Shown here: positions 36,723 to 48,349 of the stretch, one piece after another | How positions within the stretch are numbered: position 1 is the stretch's first letter | How the letters are laid out: each line of letters starts with the position of its first letter | Assembly: GCA_032622095.1 (NCBI GenBank) | Contig: CP136068.1 | Span: forward strand, 50,958,443 to 51,022,442 | Origin: Siphonodentalium dalli | Taxonomy: Eukaryota > Mollusca > Scaphopoda > Gadilida > Siphonodentaliidae | Direction of reading: 5' to 3' | DNA length: 64,000 nucleotides | Made by a program: the position numbers and the translations under genes | The notes under the pieces: model-generated | What the model was told of the DNA's origin: nothing | What the model saw: the letters and a program-made list of their open reading frames with translations, nothing else | The model's database searches: none

Positions 36723-37268
36723 GGCAAATTAGAATGATTATACATGTGGTGGGAACCATCCCTTATATCCGCTAACCGTTCACTCACGCACTTAGTGCGC
36801 TTCATATTACTCACTACTTAAAGAGAAACGACGTTTTTGATGACCAGAAACTTCTTGTAAATCCCACGTCATGTACGTAAACATGCTCGAGAGAAACTAA
36901 GGCAACAGCGCGCTTGTCGCATCTCACCTGAGAGCTACTTCTGACGCCAATTATCTTCTATTACGCCATGGGGAATTAAATCGGAGAAATAAATACCGTG
37001 TGTTGATCAATCACTGATTAAAACAAATGTCAAATGGCCACTAAATACGACGACTGTCGACAGAACATATACGTCTTTGTGTTGATTGACGAAAAACAAT
37101 GTCATAGGACACTAATGAATAATTGACTTTCACATCGGCTCGCGGCTAATAACTCACGGTGCGACTTTCACCTCGGCGCGCGGCTTATAATTCACTAGGC
37201 ATGTACAGTTGGGCATATTCAGAATCGTCAGAGGCTCATTCATTATCACCAGATTAAATGCTGGTTGA
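36723..37268. other. Mostly featureless; 38-bp duplication
   Basis: GACTTTCACATCGGCTCGCG at about 37121 and GACTTTCACCTCGGCGCGCG at about 37163 are two diverged units ending in TAATTCAC or TAACTCAC. Nothing else is recognised. Confidence 0.5.
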
Positions 37269-37431
37269 AACCTTTTCTTTACTAAATATTCACTGATGAG
37301 TAGTTCCCTTAGGAAATGTTCATTATCTGAACATTTCCCTCAAATAAATAGGACTCCTTCTGCACTTGTATTATCATTCAAATGCTTACGTTTATAGCTG
37401 AGTGGGGAAAAAAACATTAGTATAGAAAGGG
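37269..37431 (-). mobile_element. MITE M1 copy with internal deletion
   Basis: It begins CCTTTTCTTTACTAAATATT with ACTGATGAGTAGTT and ends TTAGTATAGAAAGGG followed by TTAA (37432-37435). The middle has TGAACATTTCCCTCAAATAA and ACTCCTTCTGCACTTG but lacks the CCCTCCAG part of full copies. The left flank is TGAA rather than TTAA. Confidence 0.75.
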
Positions 37432-37435
37432 TTAA

Positions 37436-38240
37436 ACCAGATTTCAAGCTCACAAAACAGATCTATGGAAACCCAGCGGGTGTGGTTAGTCGCGTCAGCA
37501 ATAAGTCGGTGAACTGTTGGTTGGCAGTTCCACCAAACGGCAGTCGAGCATCACTACAAACCACTTTATAATCATGTATCAAATGGCACAATCAACGCGC
37601 CTATCAATCAACAACAAGCATAGCTCCATCTATCATTCCTCATTTCATAAGAGTATTCTAGTTCGTTTGTCTAGATGAATTTATACCATAACCATTGACT
37701 GGATCGACTGGATATCGAACTTTAGCGACCATTCTAATCGAACTTAATCGGAGTTAAGTTGCCATTCCAATCGTAACGGGCTATTTCGAAGGAATGAGAA
37801 TGTGTTCATGCACATAACGAGAACACTTTATATAGTCATATTGGGCGACTTACTTGTGCGTTCTGATATACCACAATGACAATAAGATCAGTTGTGGTAG
37901 AGTGACTAACTTCGTGAACATTTTCGGTGAGTTTCACCAAGACAAATTACAGTTGGCATTTCCACATTTTTGTCATTTTTGTCATTTTTGGTATTAATTC
38001 CGTTCGATTACATGGCTAGTTATTTTCATTTCAGTCAGTGCTTTTTCCAATAAGACACGACGACGTGGACAGTGTTGGTGTTTTCTGTAATATAATTGTT
38101 GTATATATCATACGTTCGTGGGTCGGTAATTAGCTGCTTGGTTGCTTTTTTGGTTGGTTTGTTGCTCAGTTACACGAGGCTGCCACCCACTTTTTCGTTC
38201 GCCGGATTCCGGGTTTTATTTGGAGCCGCATGCAGGACGA
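37436..38240. other. No recognisable feature
   Basis: AT-rich sequence with a short ATTTTTGTC duplication near 37970-37990. No gene or transposon boundary seen. Confidence 0.45.
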
Positions 38241-38244
38241 TAAT

Positions 38245-38515
38245 TACCATACGCCGCACTCCGATATATTACCGTACGCCGGACTCCGATATAGTACCAT
38301 ACGCCGAACTCCGATAGTACCATACGCCGGACTCCGATATATATAGTACCGTACGCCGGGTTCCGATATAGTATCGTACGCCGGACTCCGATATAGTACG
38401 GTACGCCGGACTCCAATATAGTACCGTACGCCGTATTCCGATATAGTACCGTACGCCGGACTCCGATATAGTACCGTGCGCCGGACTCCGAAATAGTATA
38501 CCCTACACCGGATTT
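38245..38515 (+). repeat. 25-bp minisatellite, about 11 units
   Basis: The unit is GTACGCCGGACTCCGATATA plus GTACC, with substitutions at the CCGGACT and TACCGT positions and one unit shortened near 38310. The minus-strand frame over it is a by-product. Confidence 0.9.
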
Positions 38516-39695
38516 CAACTGCATGTTTACAGCGAAATCCAGCAATTCGGTCATTCTACTTCAAATTTGCCGCAATCTTGCGCTTTCCACATCGAGTAAG
38601 TAGATAGATATTAATTGATAAACTCCCTAAATGTATAAAAATCGCTGAAGTGCCGTACCTCGTTCCCGTACATGTATATACGCCATATACTCTAGTTAGT
38701 TGCACGGGGCCTACTTTATATCAGCCAAGCACTGTTGGTGGTGATCTCGTCAAATGACTAACGTGCTCCGTGAATTGCGCTTCACTATTAGAAAAAAAGC
38801 CCGTCGCTTTAACGGTATCATACGCCGCAACATCGCTGCCAACCTTGTACCGTTAAACATACGGTCAGACTGTAGCATGTTCTACGGTACAAAACCGTTT
38901 AAGTCTTTGCAGAGGATCAAACTTGTTATCTGCCTCGTGGAATTTAATCCGGCAAAAAGGCTGCGCACGCGTGGTGTGTTCAGATTTCACTGACTACTAT
39001 ATAAATATGGCTGTAAATAAAAAAAACGATACTAGTAATAGCTGATAAGCCAACGCATCAGTATTAAGCTACGAGTAATTCTAAAACATATGAATTGGCA
39101 TGCCATTTTAAGACCTAAAAGAACAAAGCTACATGTATCACAGTTAAAACTCAAATTTGTGTACATGTAAAAGTAAAACATCTTAATGGCATACTTTTTT
39201 GGTAACATGTAAGGCGTGAAATTGTCCAGTCACTTATAAACACAGTTTTTGTGTTTACAGGTGAATCAGTACATCATGACAATATATCAGTATATCAGCT
39301 AGTTGAGATTGAAGCCTTCAAGATAACAGCAGATCCCGCAATAACTGTGCGTAATGACTTGACGATAATGTTCTCCTATAGTCGCACATTTTTCGATGAA
39401 ATTTGACAGCATTATGCATCAAATTGTATCATGACACTTAGTATCCATGAGTCAGCCAAATATAATTTGAAAAGAACATCCAACCAACAGTGAACTCCCG
39501 GTCCGTAAATTGTCGTAATACATGTAACTGGGCGATAACATGGCGAATGACGACAATATCTCATATCCACACGATTCAATGAAAATTGATGAAAATGGGA
39601 TGAATCGGACGGTGTAATTGTAATACAAATAGTTGTACTTGTGAGTTGGAATTGTGGATATGTGATCATCCATCACTGCGCGCCGTCAGTTATTT
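38516..39695. other. No supported gene
   Basis: A short plus-strand frame at 38754-38993 encodes a 79-residue, strongly basic peptide (FTIRKKARRFNGIIRRN) with no recognised domain; it may be chance. TACATGTA words are frequent. No array or mobile element boundary was found. Confidence 0.4.
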
Positions 39696-39699
39696 GTTT

Positions 39700-40025
39700 A
39701 CGGTGTTGTTGTTGTTGACATTGAAGCTCTTGTGAATTACTCTGGTGCATAAGTATATCCTCTCATGTAAATGTACATGTATGTGCTTTGAAACAATCAG
39801 AACACTGTCAACTGGATTGAACAGGTCAAGTTAAAACAACACTGTCAACATTCTAATAGCTGCTCGTTGTTGTTGTTGTTGTTATTATTGTCACTAATGG
39901 TTGACATCGAAGCTCGTGTTAATTGTACCTGCATCATCCTGTGTCAGTAAATGTGCCAGTGTTTTGATAGTCACAGCACTGTCAATTTCAACATCAGCAC
40001 TGAGTCGAATGAAGTCAGGTCACAG
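39700..40025 (+). repeat. Diverged tandem duplication of about 180 bp
   Basis: Two units begin with a GTTGTTGTTGTT run followed by TTGACATTGAAGCTCTTGTG (39715) and TTGACATCGAAGCTCGTGTT (39901), and both continue with AACACTGTCAA-like segments. They are clearly diverged. Confidence 0.65.
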
Positions 40026-41179
40026 CCGACCTTAGATCATGCCATGAATCTCTACTCTCATATACGGCCCAGTTGTCACAATTTAGTGGAAAATATCAAT
40101 GATTAAGCCGGTTTTCGCAGAATTGAAACTTGTCCGATTAACAAAGGAACCGAAGTCAGACCGTCTTAACATTAATCCACAACTGAAAAGGTAATATTAA
40201 AAAAAAAAACTATAGTTTGTACAGCGCCTGTAATCAAATACGCAAAATGGCGAAAGAAAATTGGTGAGTGCTGAAGACACCGGACTTAAGAATAACGTAA
40301 TTACGTACTCACGACAAGACGGACTCGCATAACACAGAATGATTGCCGATCATTGTAATGAATACAAACAATTAATAATACATATTAAATATCAGCAGAG
40401 TCAGATTCAGTCATACTGTATGGAGTCATTGCCGTATATAATTTGGTCGTCGAAAAATATACTATTGAATTTTGACGGAATCAACTTTGAATCACGAAAT
40501 TTGTTAACTTAGACAATTTTCATGGGCACATAAAACAACGATGATTCACCGTGCAACTGATGAAACGGTATGGGACGGTCGGATTTCGACGGTCCGACAC
40601 TGTTAAACCGATAGTATTTTCTAACAGTGTACATAATGGAAATAAAAATATAACTGTTAAACATATTGGTTTTAATTCACCGCATACATGTATTTGTTCT
40701 CCAGAATAATTCATAAATTCCTTATAGTGTTGGTTATATGAATACTTAAACTGGATCTTGGATTACATGCATGTGTTTTAAAAACGGATTCCGGATTCCA
40801 TGCATGGGGTAGTGGATGGTAGTCTCTTACATGTAGATCTTCGGTCGGCATCTTGGTAAATGAGCAACATGTATATATAATTTTACACTGAAATAAATTC
40901 ATAATATGTCTTTAAAAAACTCCAATCAACATGGAGTGAATAATAAATATTTAATAAACCTATAGTTCTCAGCCTATACCGTCATGCACCATTTTACGTC
41001 ATTTGGAAGCGAACACAATCTGCGATTCCGCTCCTCAGCTGAATAATACAACGGAACACGGAGCGTTTAATGGGCGTGCAGTGCCTAACATTGTCACACT
41101 GAGATAACAGACGGATTCGAACTCGTTAATCCAGAATCCTGTCGAGAAGATGCAACACTATCTCTTGTCGCGCGCAAAA
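40026..41179. other. No recognisable feature
   Basis: AT-rich sequence with a poly-A run at about 40200. Short frames only. ATCATCATAT-type low complexity starts at the right end. Confidence 0.45.
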
Positions 41180-41465
41180 TATCATCATATATCATCAAAT
41201 ATCATCATATATCATCCCTGTATTCGTAATAACAATCAATCAGATGCAGCCAAACTCGACGGGAGGGCGCCTTTGATCGCACACGCAGCGTCGATCTCCT
41301 CAATTAAATCTATCATCGTGCGCTTTCTACCGAACATTGTTCTCGATTCCTCCCGTCATTTTCCGGTTTCAATATAGTTACCGACTCTCGATATAGGATT
41401 CGTTTATTTATTTTTAGGAGTGAATTCAAGTGTTTACATTTAAGTCACATACATATATAGATAGA
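41180..41465 (+). repeat. Local triplication R3, copy A
   Basis: ATCATCCCTGTATTCGTAAT, AACAATCAATCAGATGCAG, GATCGCACACGCA, TTGTTCTCGATTCCTCCCGT, CATTTTCCGGTTTCA and GACTCTCGATATAGG follow in the same order as in copy B (42610-42870). The end TGAATTCAAGTGTTTAC matches 43246-43262. Confidence 0.75.
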
Positions 41466-42435
41466 TATAGATAGATATTTATTACCATAAATTCAACATG
41501 GAAAATTGTCAAATGCGGATAATTACAATTTTACATTTATAAAAACAAACAAAAACACAAATAAATGCATGGTTAAATACAACTTGACATTACGTCAGGA
41601 TGACAGTGATATCCAATATAGTGATGCTCCTGAGTGATGTATAATATATGGGAATTATGTAGGAGGGCGTGCGCCTGCAAGTATTACATGTAACCACCGC
41701 TTTGCAAATGCAGAGTCTTCAAATTTCACTATTTTCGGAGTGCAGTCATTAACAAATTGAGACAGGTAAATCGACAAAAACTGGGAGTCGGTTCAAATGG
41801 CGCCATTTTGTCCAGTTACATCATTAATGCATAGAAAGAGACGCGGTCGCAATTGGGAATAGGAAGGACAATGAAGTAGAATGTGGATTCATCATGAACG
41901 CCATGTTCACATGATGGGTATATACGTATACATGTATCCCTCTTTGGTGGTTTTCATCGACCGTGCGAACATAACGTCCAGTCTCGCATGCACTGACAAG
42001 TTAATGAGAACCTATACGTAACTGTGCAAGCTTCGCTATCTTGTTTGTGGCGTTTGGTGATAGTAAGTAATTTTCAAATGAGAAATATTTTTGATATGTC
42101 AATATAAATCTAGTTTATACCATCGGTGTCCATCTTGGAGGTCCACCGTCGTGTGTGTCTATTTTCGAGCGCTTGCCTTAATGGGTGGATGATGAATTCA
42201 ATGTTGGTTGGTCTCGACATATATGGGCAAAACCAGGTTTCAAGAGAATACGTTCTACTCTGATCATCCAGAGCGACTACTTCCCATAAAATGAGTCCAT
42301 GAAACATTTATGAGCAAGTTGTTCGTTGTCCATATTCACGAGATGTTGACAAAAACGCATGGTTTGTGGGAGAATGAAGATGCAGAGCGGATACTCTATA
42401 ATCCACCCTGATTCACATCGCGAAACTATGTTTAA
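41466..42435. other. No recognisable feature
   Basis: Starts with an ATAGATAGATAT microsatellite-like tract (41455-41480). The rest has no gene or repeat that I can support. Confidence 0.45.
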
Positions 42436-42439
42436 ACTG

Positions 42440-42878
42440 TAACGGTTTATGCATATGCATTGGTGTGAAATTTCGTAAAGGTCACATCTATAATAAATGC
42501 ATTGGATGAGACAGTGAGCACGAAGATGCTAAAAGCCAATGTAGGTATAGATGAGAAGAATAGCGATCAATAACTATCGCGTGTAATGTCGCATGTACAG
42601 GTATGTGGCCAATATCATCATATCATCCCTGAATTCGTAGTAACAATCAATCAGGTGCAGTCATCATGCTCGATGTGAGCTCGTCTTTGATCACACACGC
42701 ATGCTTCGTTCTCCTGAATTAAATATACCGTGCGTTTTCTACGGAATATTGTTCTCGATTCGTCCCGTCATTTGCCGGTTTCAGGAGTATCGACTCTCGA
42801 TATGGCGTTCGTGTCTCTGGTCATAGCTCTCGATCATTTAGTTTATTTATTTTTACGTCTAAGTTTTTGCGACTGAAT
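42440..42878 (+). repeat. Local triplication R3, copy B
   Basis: ATATGCATTGGTGTGAAATT with CACATCTATAATAAATGCAT at 42450-42500 matches 43270-43330, and the block 42610-42870 matches copy A. It is cut at TTTGCGACTGAAT (42866-42878), where an inserted element begins; the sequence resumes at 43239. Confidence 0.75.
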
Positions 42879-43238
42879 ATAGCCGTACGGGCGCCCGAAT
42901 ATTTAGGGGCGGGGGGGGGCTGAGACTTTTTGCCCGAATACTTTTACATGATATATTCATGATTGTAACAGTTTTTGCAGAATATACACAGAAATATAAC
43001 AAAATATATTCAAATTTAACCTTAAATTTGTATAATTCGGGCAGAAATGTGAAAAATACTGGAATTTGCCACAATTTTCCACCTGATATACCATTCAATT
43101 TGCCAGAAAACTGCCCGAATTTGACCGAAAATATCTCCAGTTTGCCAGAAATTGTCCGAATGTTGAGCTTTCAAAATGCTATTTGACTTATAACCCTCCA
43201 GCCCTCCACTGCCCATACGGTTCCACTGCCCATACGGC
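42879..43238. mobile_element. 360-bp inserted element with terminal inverted repeats and 13-bp target duplication
   Basis: TTTGCGACTGAAT occurs on both sides (42866-42878 and 43239-43251). Just inside, the left end has GCCGTACGGGCGCC and the right end GCCCATACGGC, an inverted pair. The body contains a G-run near 42910 and repeated GCCCGAAT/TTTGCCAGAAA words. The target duplication is longer than usual for hAT (8 bp) or Mutator (9 bp), so part of the shared flank may be chance or belong to the element. No coding capacity. Confidence 0.65.
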
Positions 43239-43544
43239 TTTGCGACTGAATTCAAGTATTTACGCGTATATTTTAGTCGCATGCATGTATATTGGTGTTA
43301 AATTAACGGTTACATCTATAATACATGCTTTGAGTGATAATGTGAGCAGAAAGATAGTACGCGTAGAAGCCAATGGAGGCAGATAAGACATCTATGAATT
43401 CACAGTAACTATCAATCTGATGATATTGAGGTCGCCATGCATTGGTCGCACATGCTGCGTTTTACTGAGTAAATTATAATAATCAATCATGAGTTACCGC
43501 GGATAAATGTTCTCGTTTCGTCCCATGTGTTTCCCAACGTGGAT
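43239..43544 (+). repeat. Local triplication R3, continuation of B and diverged copy C
   Basis: After the inserted element the unit continues with ACATCTATAATACATGCTTT (matching 42485), GAAGCCAATG (matching 42535), and then ACTATCAATCTGATGATATT, GGTCGCACATGCTGCG and TTCTCGTTTCGTCCCATG, which is a shortened version of the 41.2 and 42.6 kb block. Confidence 0.6.
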
Positions 43545-44215
43545 AGCTAGCGACTTGTCCGATCGCGCATGGATGAATAGCCGTATTTCCTTCATGATAT
43601 AATGTCCATTTTCGTGGTCAGGCAGTCAGGGGTGGTGCGGTCGGCGCCTTTTTTGATTTCCCGTACCTGGCGGAAACGGCCGAAAGTCAGGGGTTAACAG
43701 TGCCGTGTTCGCTCGAGCTATCGACTTGGGGATTGGAACTTTGGTACATTCGGGTCCATTCTATACGATAGTGCAAACCCCATCTCGCTCGGACCCCTGG
43801 GGGCGGTCCGGTCGGCGGGTGTTAATTTCGGCGTTTTTGCGTACATTTATAGCGAATTCGGCAGCAGTGTATGGGTTAATTTATTCACTTCCGCTGCAGC
43901 TAGCGTCTTGTCCGATTGCGCATGGATGAATAGCCGTATTTCCTTCATGATATAATGTCCAGTTTCGTGGTCAGGCAGTCAGGGGTGGTGAGGTCGGCGC
44001 CTTTTTGGATTTCACGTACCTGGCGGAAACGGCCGCAAGTCAGGGGTTAACAGTGCCGTGTTCGCTCGAGCTATCGACTTGGGGATTAGAACTTTGGTAC
44101 ATTCGGATCCATTCTACACGATAGCGCAAACCCCATCTCGCTCGGACCCCTGGGGCGGTCCGGTCGGGTGCGGTCGGGCGCGGTCGGGTTTTAGTAGGAC
44201 CGGTGGAGGGTTATG
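43545..44215 (+). repeat. 352-bp tandem duplication, two units
   Basis: GCATGGATGAATAGCCGTAT and the following GTGGTCAGGCAGTCAGGGGT lie in both units, as does GCTCGAGCTATCGACTTGGG (43711 and 44063). The units are highly similar over most of their length. The frames 43705-43929 and 44058-44249 are the same short frame in each unit and have no domain. A diverged relative lies near 9.9-10.05 kb. Confidence 0.85.
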
Positions 44216-45170
44216 GAGTTTCCGTCCTTGCTCTAATTTAATCATTTAATACACAATCACGTGCATTTGGCTCATGTCGCGTGATATAAGTTCGTGAACT
44301 CTTAAGTTCGTGTGCTACATGTACCATTCACGTGCCTTGCTTTGATTAGTTGATTGGTTTTCTGTGTCGTTTTCGGCAGGTATGGCCATGTGACGGTGCT
44401 CTCAGTTCTATATTATATAGAGGATATAATAATATGGATGATAATTTATTTATCTACTCATACCCTCTTATTAGGGGACTTTAAGCGCTTAAAATAATAA
44501 CTCCAGTTGTTGCGCTATAACTATTTTTACAAGCACTTCAACAGAGCGGCTTACCCAACAAGTCAGATCCCAATTTGACGTTAGGTATTTAGACAGGGTG
44601 ATTAATAGTTTATCATTGACCCCGAATTGCATTTATTGTCTGTCATATATAAAAGGATATATATATAGCTCCCTGTCTGTCTCACCACTCAGTGTCTATA
44701 CATATATATATAGGTTCATCCAATTCATATTGTTAAAGATAACAAGAGTTACTACATAATTGTTAACTCTTTTTCTCTGATTTTTTTCATTTTTGTTTTC
44801 AATATATTTTTCATAAGTGCGCGATTCTCTTATTGTATAATATATTTAAGTACTTTTGAGAAGTTATATTAATGTTCGGAACCATTGGTAGTAACTGTGA
44901 TCCTCTAATATGATCATTAATAATAATCTGTTTCGAAGACCGGGAAAGCATAACGCTCGTTAATTCGAGCACTTTCGACAATAAAAGAAGAAATGACAAG
45001 CCTTGTCATGCTAATTGCACGAACCCACGAAGCTCTTGGATTGGAACCGGATTCGACATTGCTGAACGACTTGTAAACGATGACTTGATGCAGAACTCAA
45101 AAAATGTTCGAAGAAAAAAGCTGCTAGTCTTTCCTGGTGCCAGTTTATTATACACACTACAATAGATTTT
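44216..45170. other. No recognisable feature
   Basis: AT-rich sequence; TATATATA microsatellites near 44650 and 44705. No gene supported. Confidence 0.45.
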
Positions 45171-45176
45171 ATCATG

Positions 45177-46170
45177 ATTGGTTAGTCCATGTAGTAACTT
45201 TTAGTCCATAATTATAGTAATGGTTGGTTAGTCCATATAATAATGGTTGGTCCATATAGTAATGATTGTTAGTCCATATAGTAATGGTTGGTTAGTCTGT
45301 ATAGTAATTGTTAGTCCGTATAGTAACGGTTAGTCCATATAATAGAAGTTAGTCCATATAGTAATTGTTAGTCCATAAAATAGAAGTTAGTCCATATAGT
45401 AATTGTTAGTCCATATAATAGAAGTTAGTCCATATAGAATGGTAAGTCCATATAATAATGGTTAGTCCATATAATAATGGTTAGTCCATATATAAATGGT
45501 TAGTCCATAAAATAGAAGTTAGTCCATATAGTAATGGTTAGTCCGTATAGTAATGGTTAGTCCATATAGTAATTGTTAGTCCATATAGTAATTGTTAGTC
45601 CATATAGTAATGGTTAGTCCATATAATAATGGTTAGTCTATAAAGTAATGGTTAGTCCATATAGTAATGGTTAGTCATATAGTAATGATTAGTCCATATA
45701 ATAATGGTTCGACCATATAGTAATAGTTAGTCCATATAGTAATGGTTTGACCATATAGTAATGATTAGTCCATATAATAATGGTTCGACCATATAGTAAT
45801 AGTTAGTCCATATAATAATGGTTATTCCATATAATAATGGTGAGTCCGTATAGTAATGATTAGTCCATATAGTAATGATTAGTCGATATAATAATGGTTC
45901 GACCATATAGTAATAGTTAGTCCATATAATAATGGTTATTCCATATAATAATGGTGAGTCCATATAGTAATGGTTAGTCCATATAGTAATGGTTAGTCCA
46001 TATAGTAATGATTCGTCCATATAGTAACTGTTTGACCATATATTAATTGTTAGTCCATATAGTAATGGTTAGTCATATAGTAATGATTAGTCCTTATTGT
46101 AATGGTTAGTCCATATAATAATTGTTAGACCATAGAGTAACAGTTAGTCCATATAATAATGGTTATACCA
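45177..46170 (+). repeat. 19-bp minisatellite, about 52 units
   Basis: The unit is TTAGTCCATATAGTAATGG with frequent ATAATAG-AGTTAG, GTAATTG and CGACCATA variants and one- or two-base length changes. A higher-order block TTCGACCATATAGTAATAG with neighbours repeats near 45707, 45784 and 45898. The minus-strand frame at 45727-46020 is a by-product. Confidence 0.95.
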
Positions 46171-46695
46171 TGGAGTAATGGGAATGATGGTGTATACCAC
46201 TTGAAAAGGGGTCTTTATTATCTAAGTTGGTGAGATAAGGACCACTCGTTGTCTCTGGATAGCGTAAATGTCCTCAAACGTTCTAAGCTTGTGTGAACTC
46301 TTATCATTATGGCGCTATATATAATTGGTTTGTAATTAGACAATTAAGAAGAGAAACCAGAAAATTATATATAAACAACACACACTGTTCCACCGATATA
46401 TCATCCGTGATATCTTGAAGTATATCATTTAGATAACAACTGGTGCGATGAACAAAGATAATTAAATCACAAAAGAATCATAATTAACTATAAAACAATT
46501 AACTACTACGCATTCTGTTTAGCGATGTCCATTTCTAAAACACAGAGTACACGACCGTATTATACAGTCAAATGGGTCGGCATGGCTTTCGTTCAGTATC
46601 ACAGTGCGTGTATACTGAGTGGGTTACGCCAATGGGATCATTATCTTAGACTTATGCTTGTATACACTAGCGAATGGACCACCGCCCTCCCCTAT
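46171..46695. other. No recognisable feature
   Basis: AT-rich sequence with short frames only. Confidence 0.45.
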
Positions 46696-46699
46696 TCCG

Positions 46700-48345
46700 T
46701 GTGGTTGGGGGGGGGGGGCTAAGTCGGTAAGGTGCATAGTCACCATCACGCCCATAACTGGCGCATATATAGTTGGATGCTGCCAGCACCATGCACGGTA
46801 GCTCTATCCGAGTATTGGTGCAAGCTTGTCAGGAGGGTATCACCCCCCCCCCTTTTTGGTACGCGGGATTCAGGGTGTTTTGAAGCCGTACGCGGGATTC
46901 ATACCCCCGAATTAACTGGTATTCGGGTTCAAGCAAAACATCTTGGACGCAGGTTTTGATGGCGCTTCTTGGGCATATTCGACCACCATGCCATCATAAA
47001 CAGAGACGTGGCGACAGGGGGGGGGGGGTCTCACCCCCCCCCCCCAACTTTGGTCAAAATTTTCAACAGTTGGAAATTTCATACCTGCCAAATCATTAGT
47101 TGGAAATTTCACACCTATAATATAGGTTGAAATGTTCTTGTAGTTTGATTTTCAAACAATTTATTGGGGGGGGGGGAATTAATTGTTTTTGGACCAATAT
47201 TTGCATATTTTCCTATTTTTTGTCAAAATTTTGGACTGAAATGGTCATCAGTTGGAAATTTCCAACCTCAGGAGGGTGACAGGTTGGAAATTTCCAACAC
47301 TTGGAAATCTTGTGTCCTGATCCCTCCCCCGTGGCCAGTCAAAAAATGCTAGTTAATTTAAGAAAACAATATTCTCATACATTTGGTCAACATTGGCATT
47401 GGAATTGTCATCAGTTGTAAATTTTCCAACCTAAGTGGTGTGACAGGTTTGAAATTTCCAACTCTAAGAATGCTTGACGCTAGTCTAGATGCTAGGATTT
47501 TGCGATTTTCTTGTTCAGATTAAAAAAAAATTCCCACACCGGGCCGAACCATGGTCGGCCAGGTGTGTCATTGTCTCTCCCCTGTGGCCAATACAAAAAT
47601 GCTAATAATTTTAACAATATTTTACTACATTTTATCAGACTTGTGGTCATCAGTTGGAGAATTTTCCAACCTGAGGCGGAGTATGAGGTTTGAAATTTCC
47701 AACACAACAGGAAAGCTTTAGTTGAGGCCAGTCTGGATGCTAGGATTTGTGATTTTCTTGTTCAAATTTCAAAATGTTCTCACACCGGCCGAACAACGAT
47801 GGTCAGCTCGGTGTGTCGTGGTCTCTTGCCCGTAGCCGTGTGCATTTGTATGGAGTTAGACCACTAGATGTTAGGATTTATGCAATATTTCGGGTTAAAA
47901 TATCTGAATGTTCTCATACCGGGAATATAGAACCATGGTTTATGAAGATATAGGATATTAGGCCTAAACACTGAGGTGGAAGGGGGTGTGCAAATGGAAT
48001 TATGCAAAACTTGTGTTCGGTCTGATTCTGACTCAAGAGGGGGGGGGGTGCAGTTGGAAATTCCAAAGGTGGACACCCCCCAACGGAAACCATCTAGGCA
48101 CATCCCTGATCATAAAGTATCATTAATGGTATCATAACGGCCTCATAACGCGACCGGCATCATAATGTGTCTATGTATCTTCTGCTTGTATCTGTCTGAT
48201 ATTAAAACAGTCAACTTGTATGTCATTTATCGCATATTATTTCTTAACATGTATTCAGGATTCACCCCCCAAAATTAACTTGTATTCAGGATTCACCCCC
48301 CAAAATTAACTCGTATTCGGGATTCAGGGGGGGAGGGGGTGATAC
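46700..48345 (+). repeat. Repeat family N cluster with poly-G/poly-C runs
   Basis: Several diverged copies of a unit containing GGTTGGAAATTTCCAACAC, CAGTCTGGATGCTAGGATTT and CACACCGGCCGAAC lie head-to-tail (clearest at 47230-47480 and 47480-47800). Runs of G or C lie at about 46709, 46843, 47017, 47034, 47165, 48040 and 48325. GTACGCGGGATTCATACCCC at 46885 and GTATTCGGGATTCAGGGGGG at 48312 relate to the 30-bp minisatellite at 29.5 kb. Short frames here are by-products. Confidence 0.65.
47017..47045. repeat. G12-TCTCA-C12 perfect inverted homopolymer
   Basis: Twelve G (47017-47028), a 5-base spacer and twelve C (47034-47045). The run can form a 12-bp all-GC hairpin and lies within repeat family N. 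Confidence 0.9.
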
Positions 48346-48349
48346 CCTC

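Noticed and set aside
38754..38993. Basic 79-residue frame
   Set aside because: Arginine/lysine-rich stretch looked like a nuclear protein start, but nothing else supports it.
45727..46020. 97-residue tyrosine/isoleucine-rich frame
   Set aside because: By-product of the 19-bp minisatellite; three units (57 bp) keep the frame open by chance.
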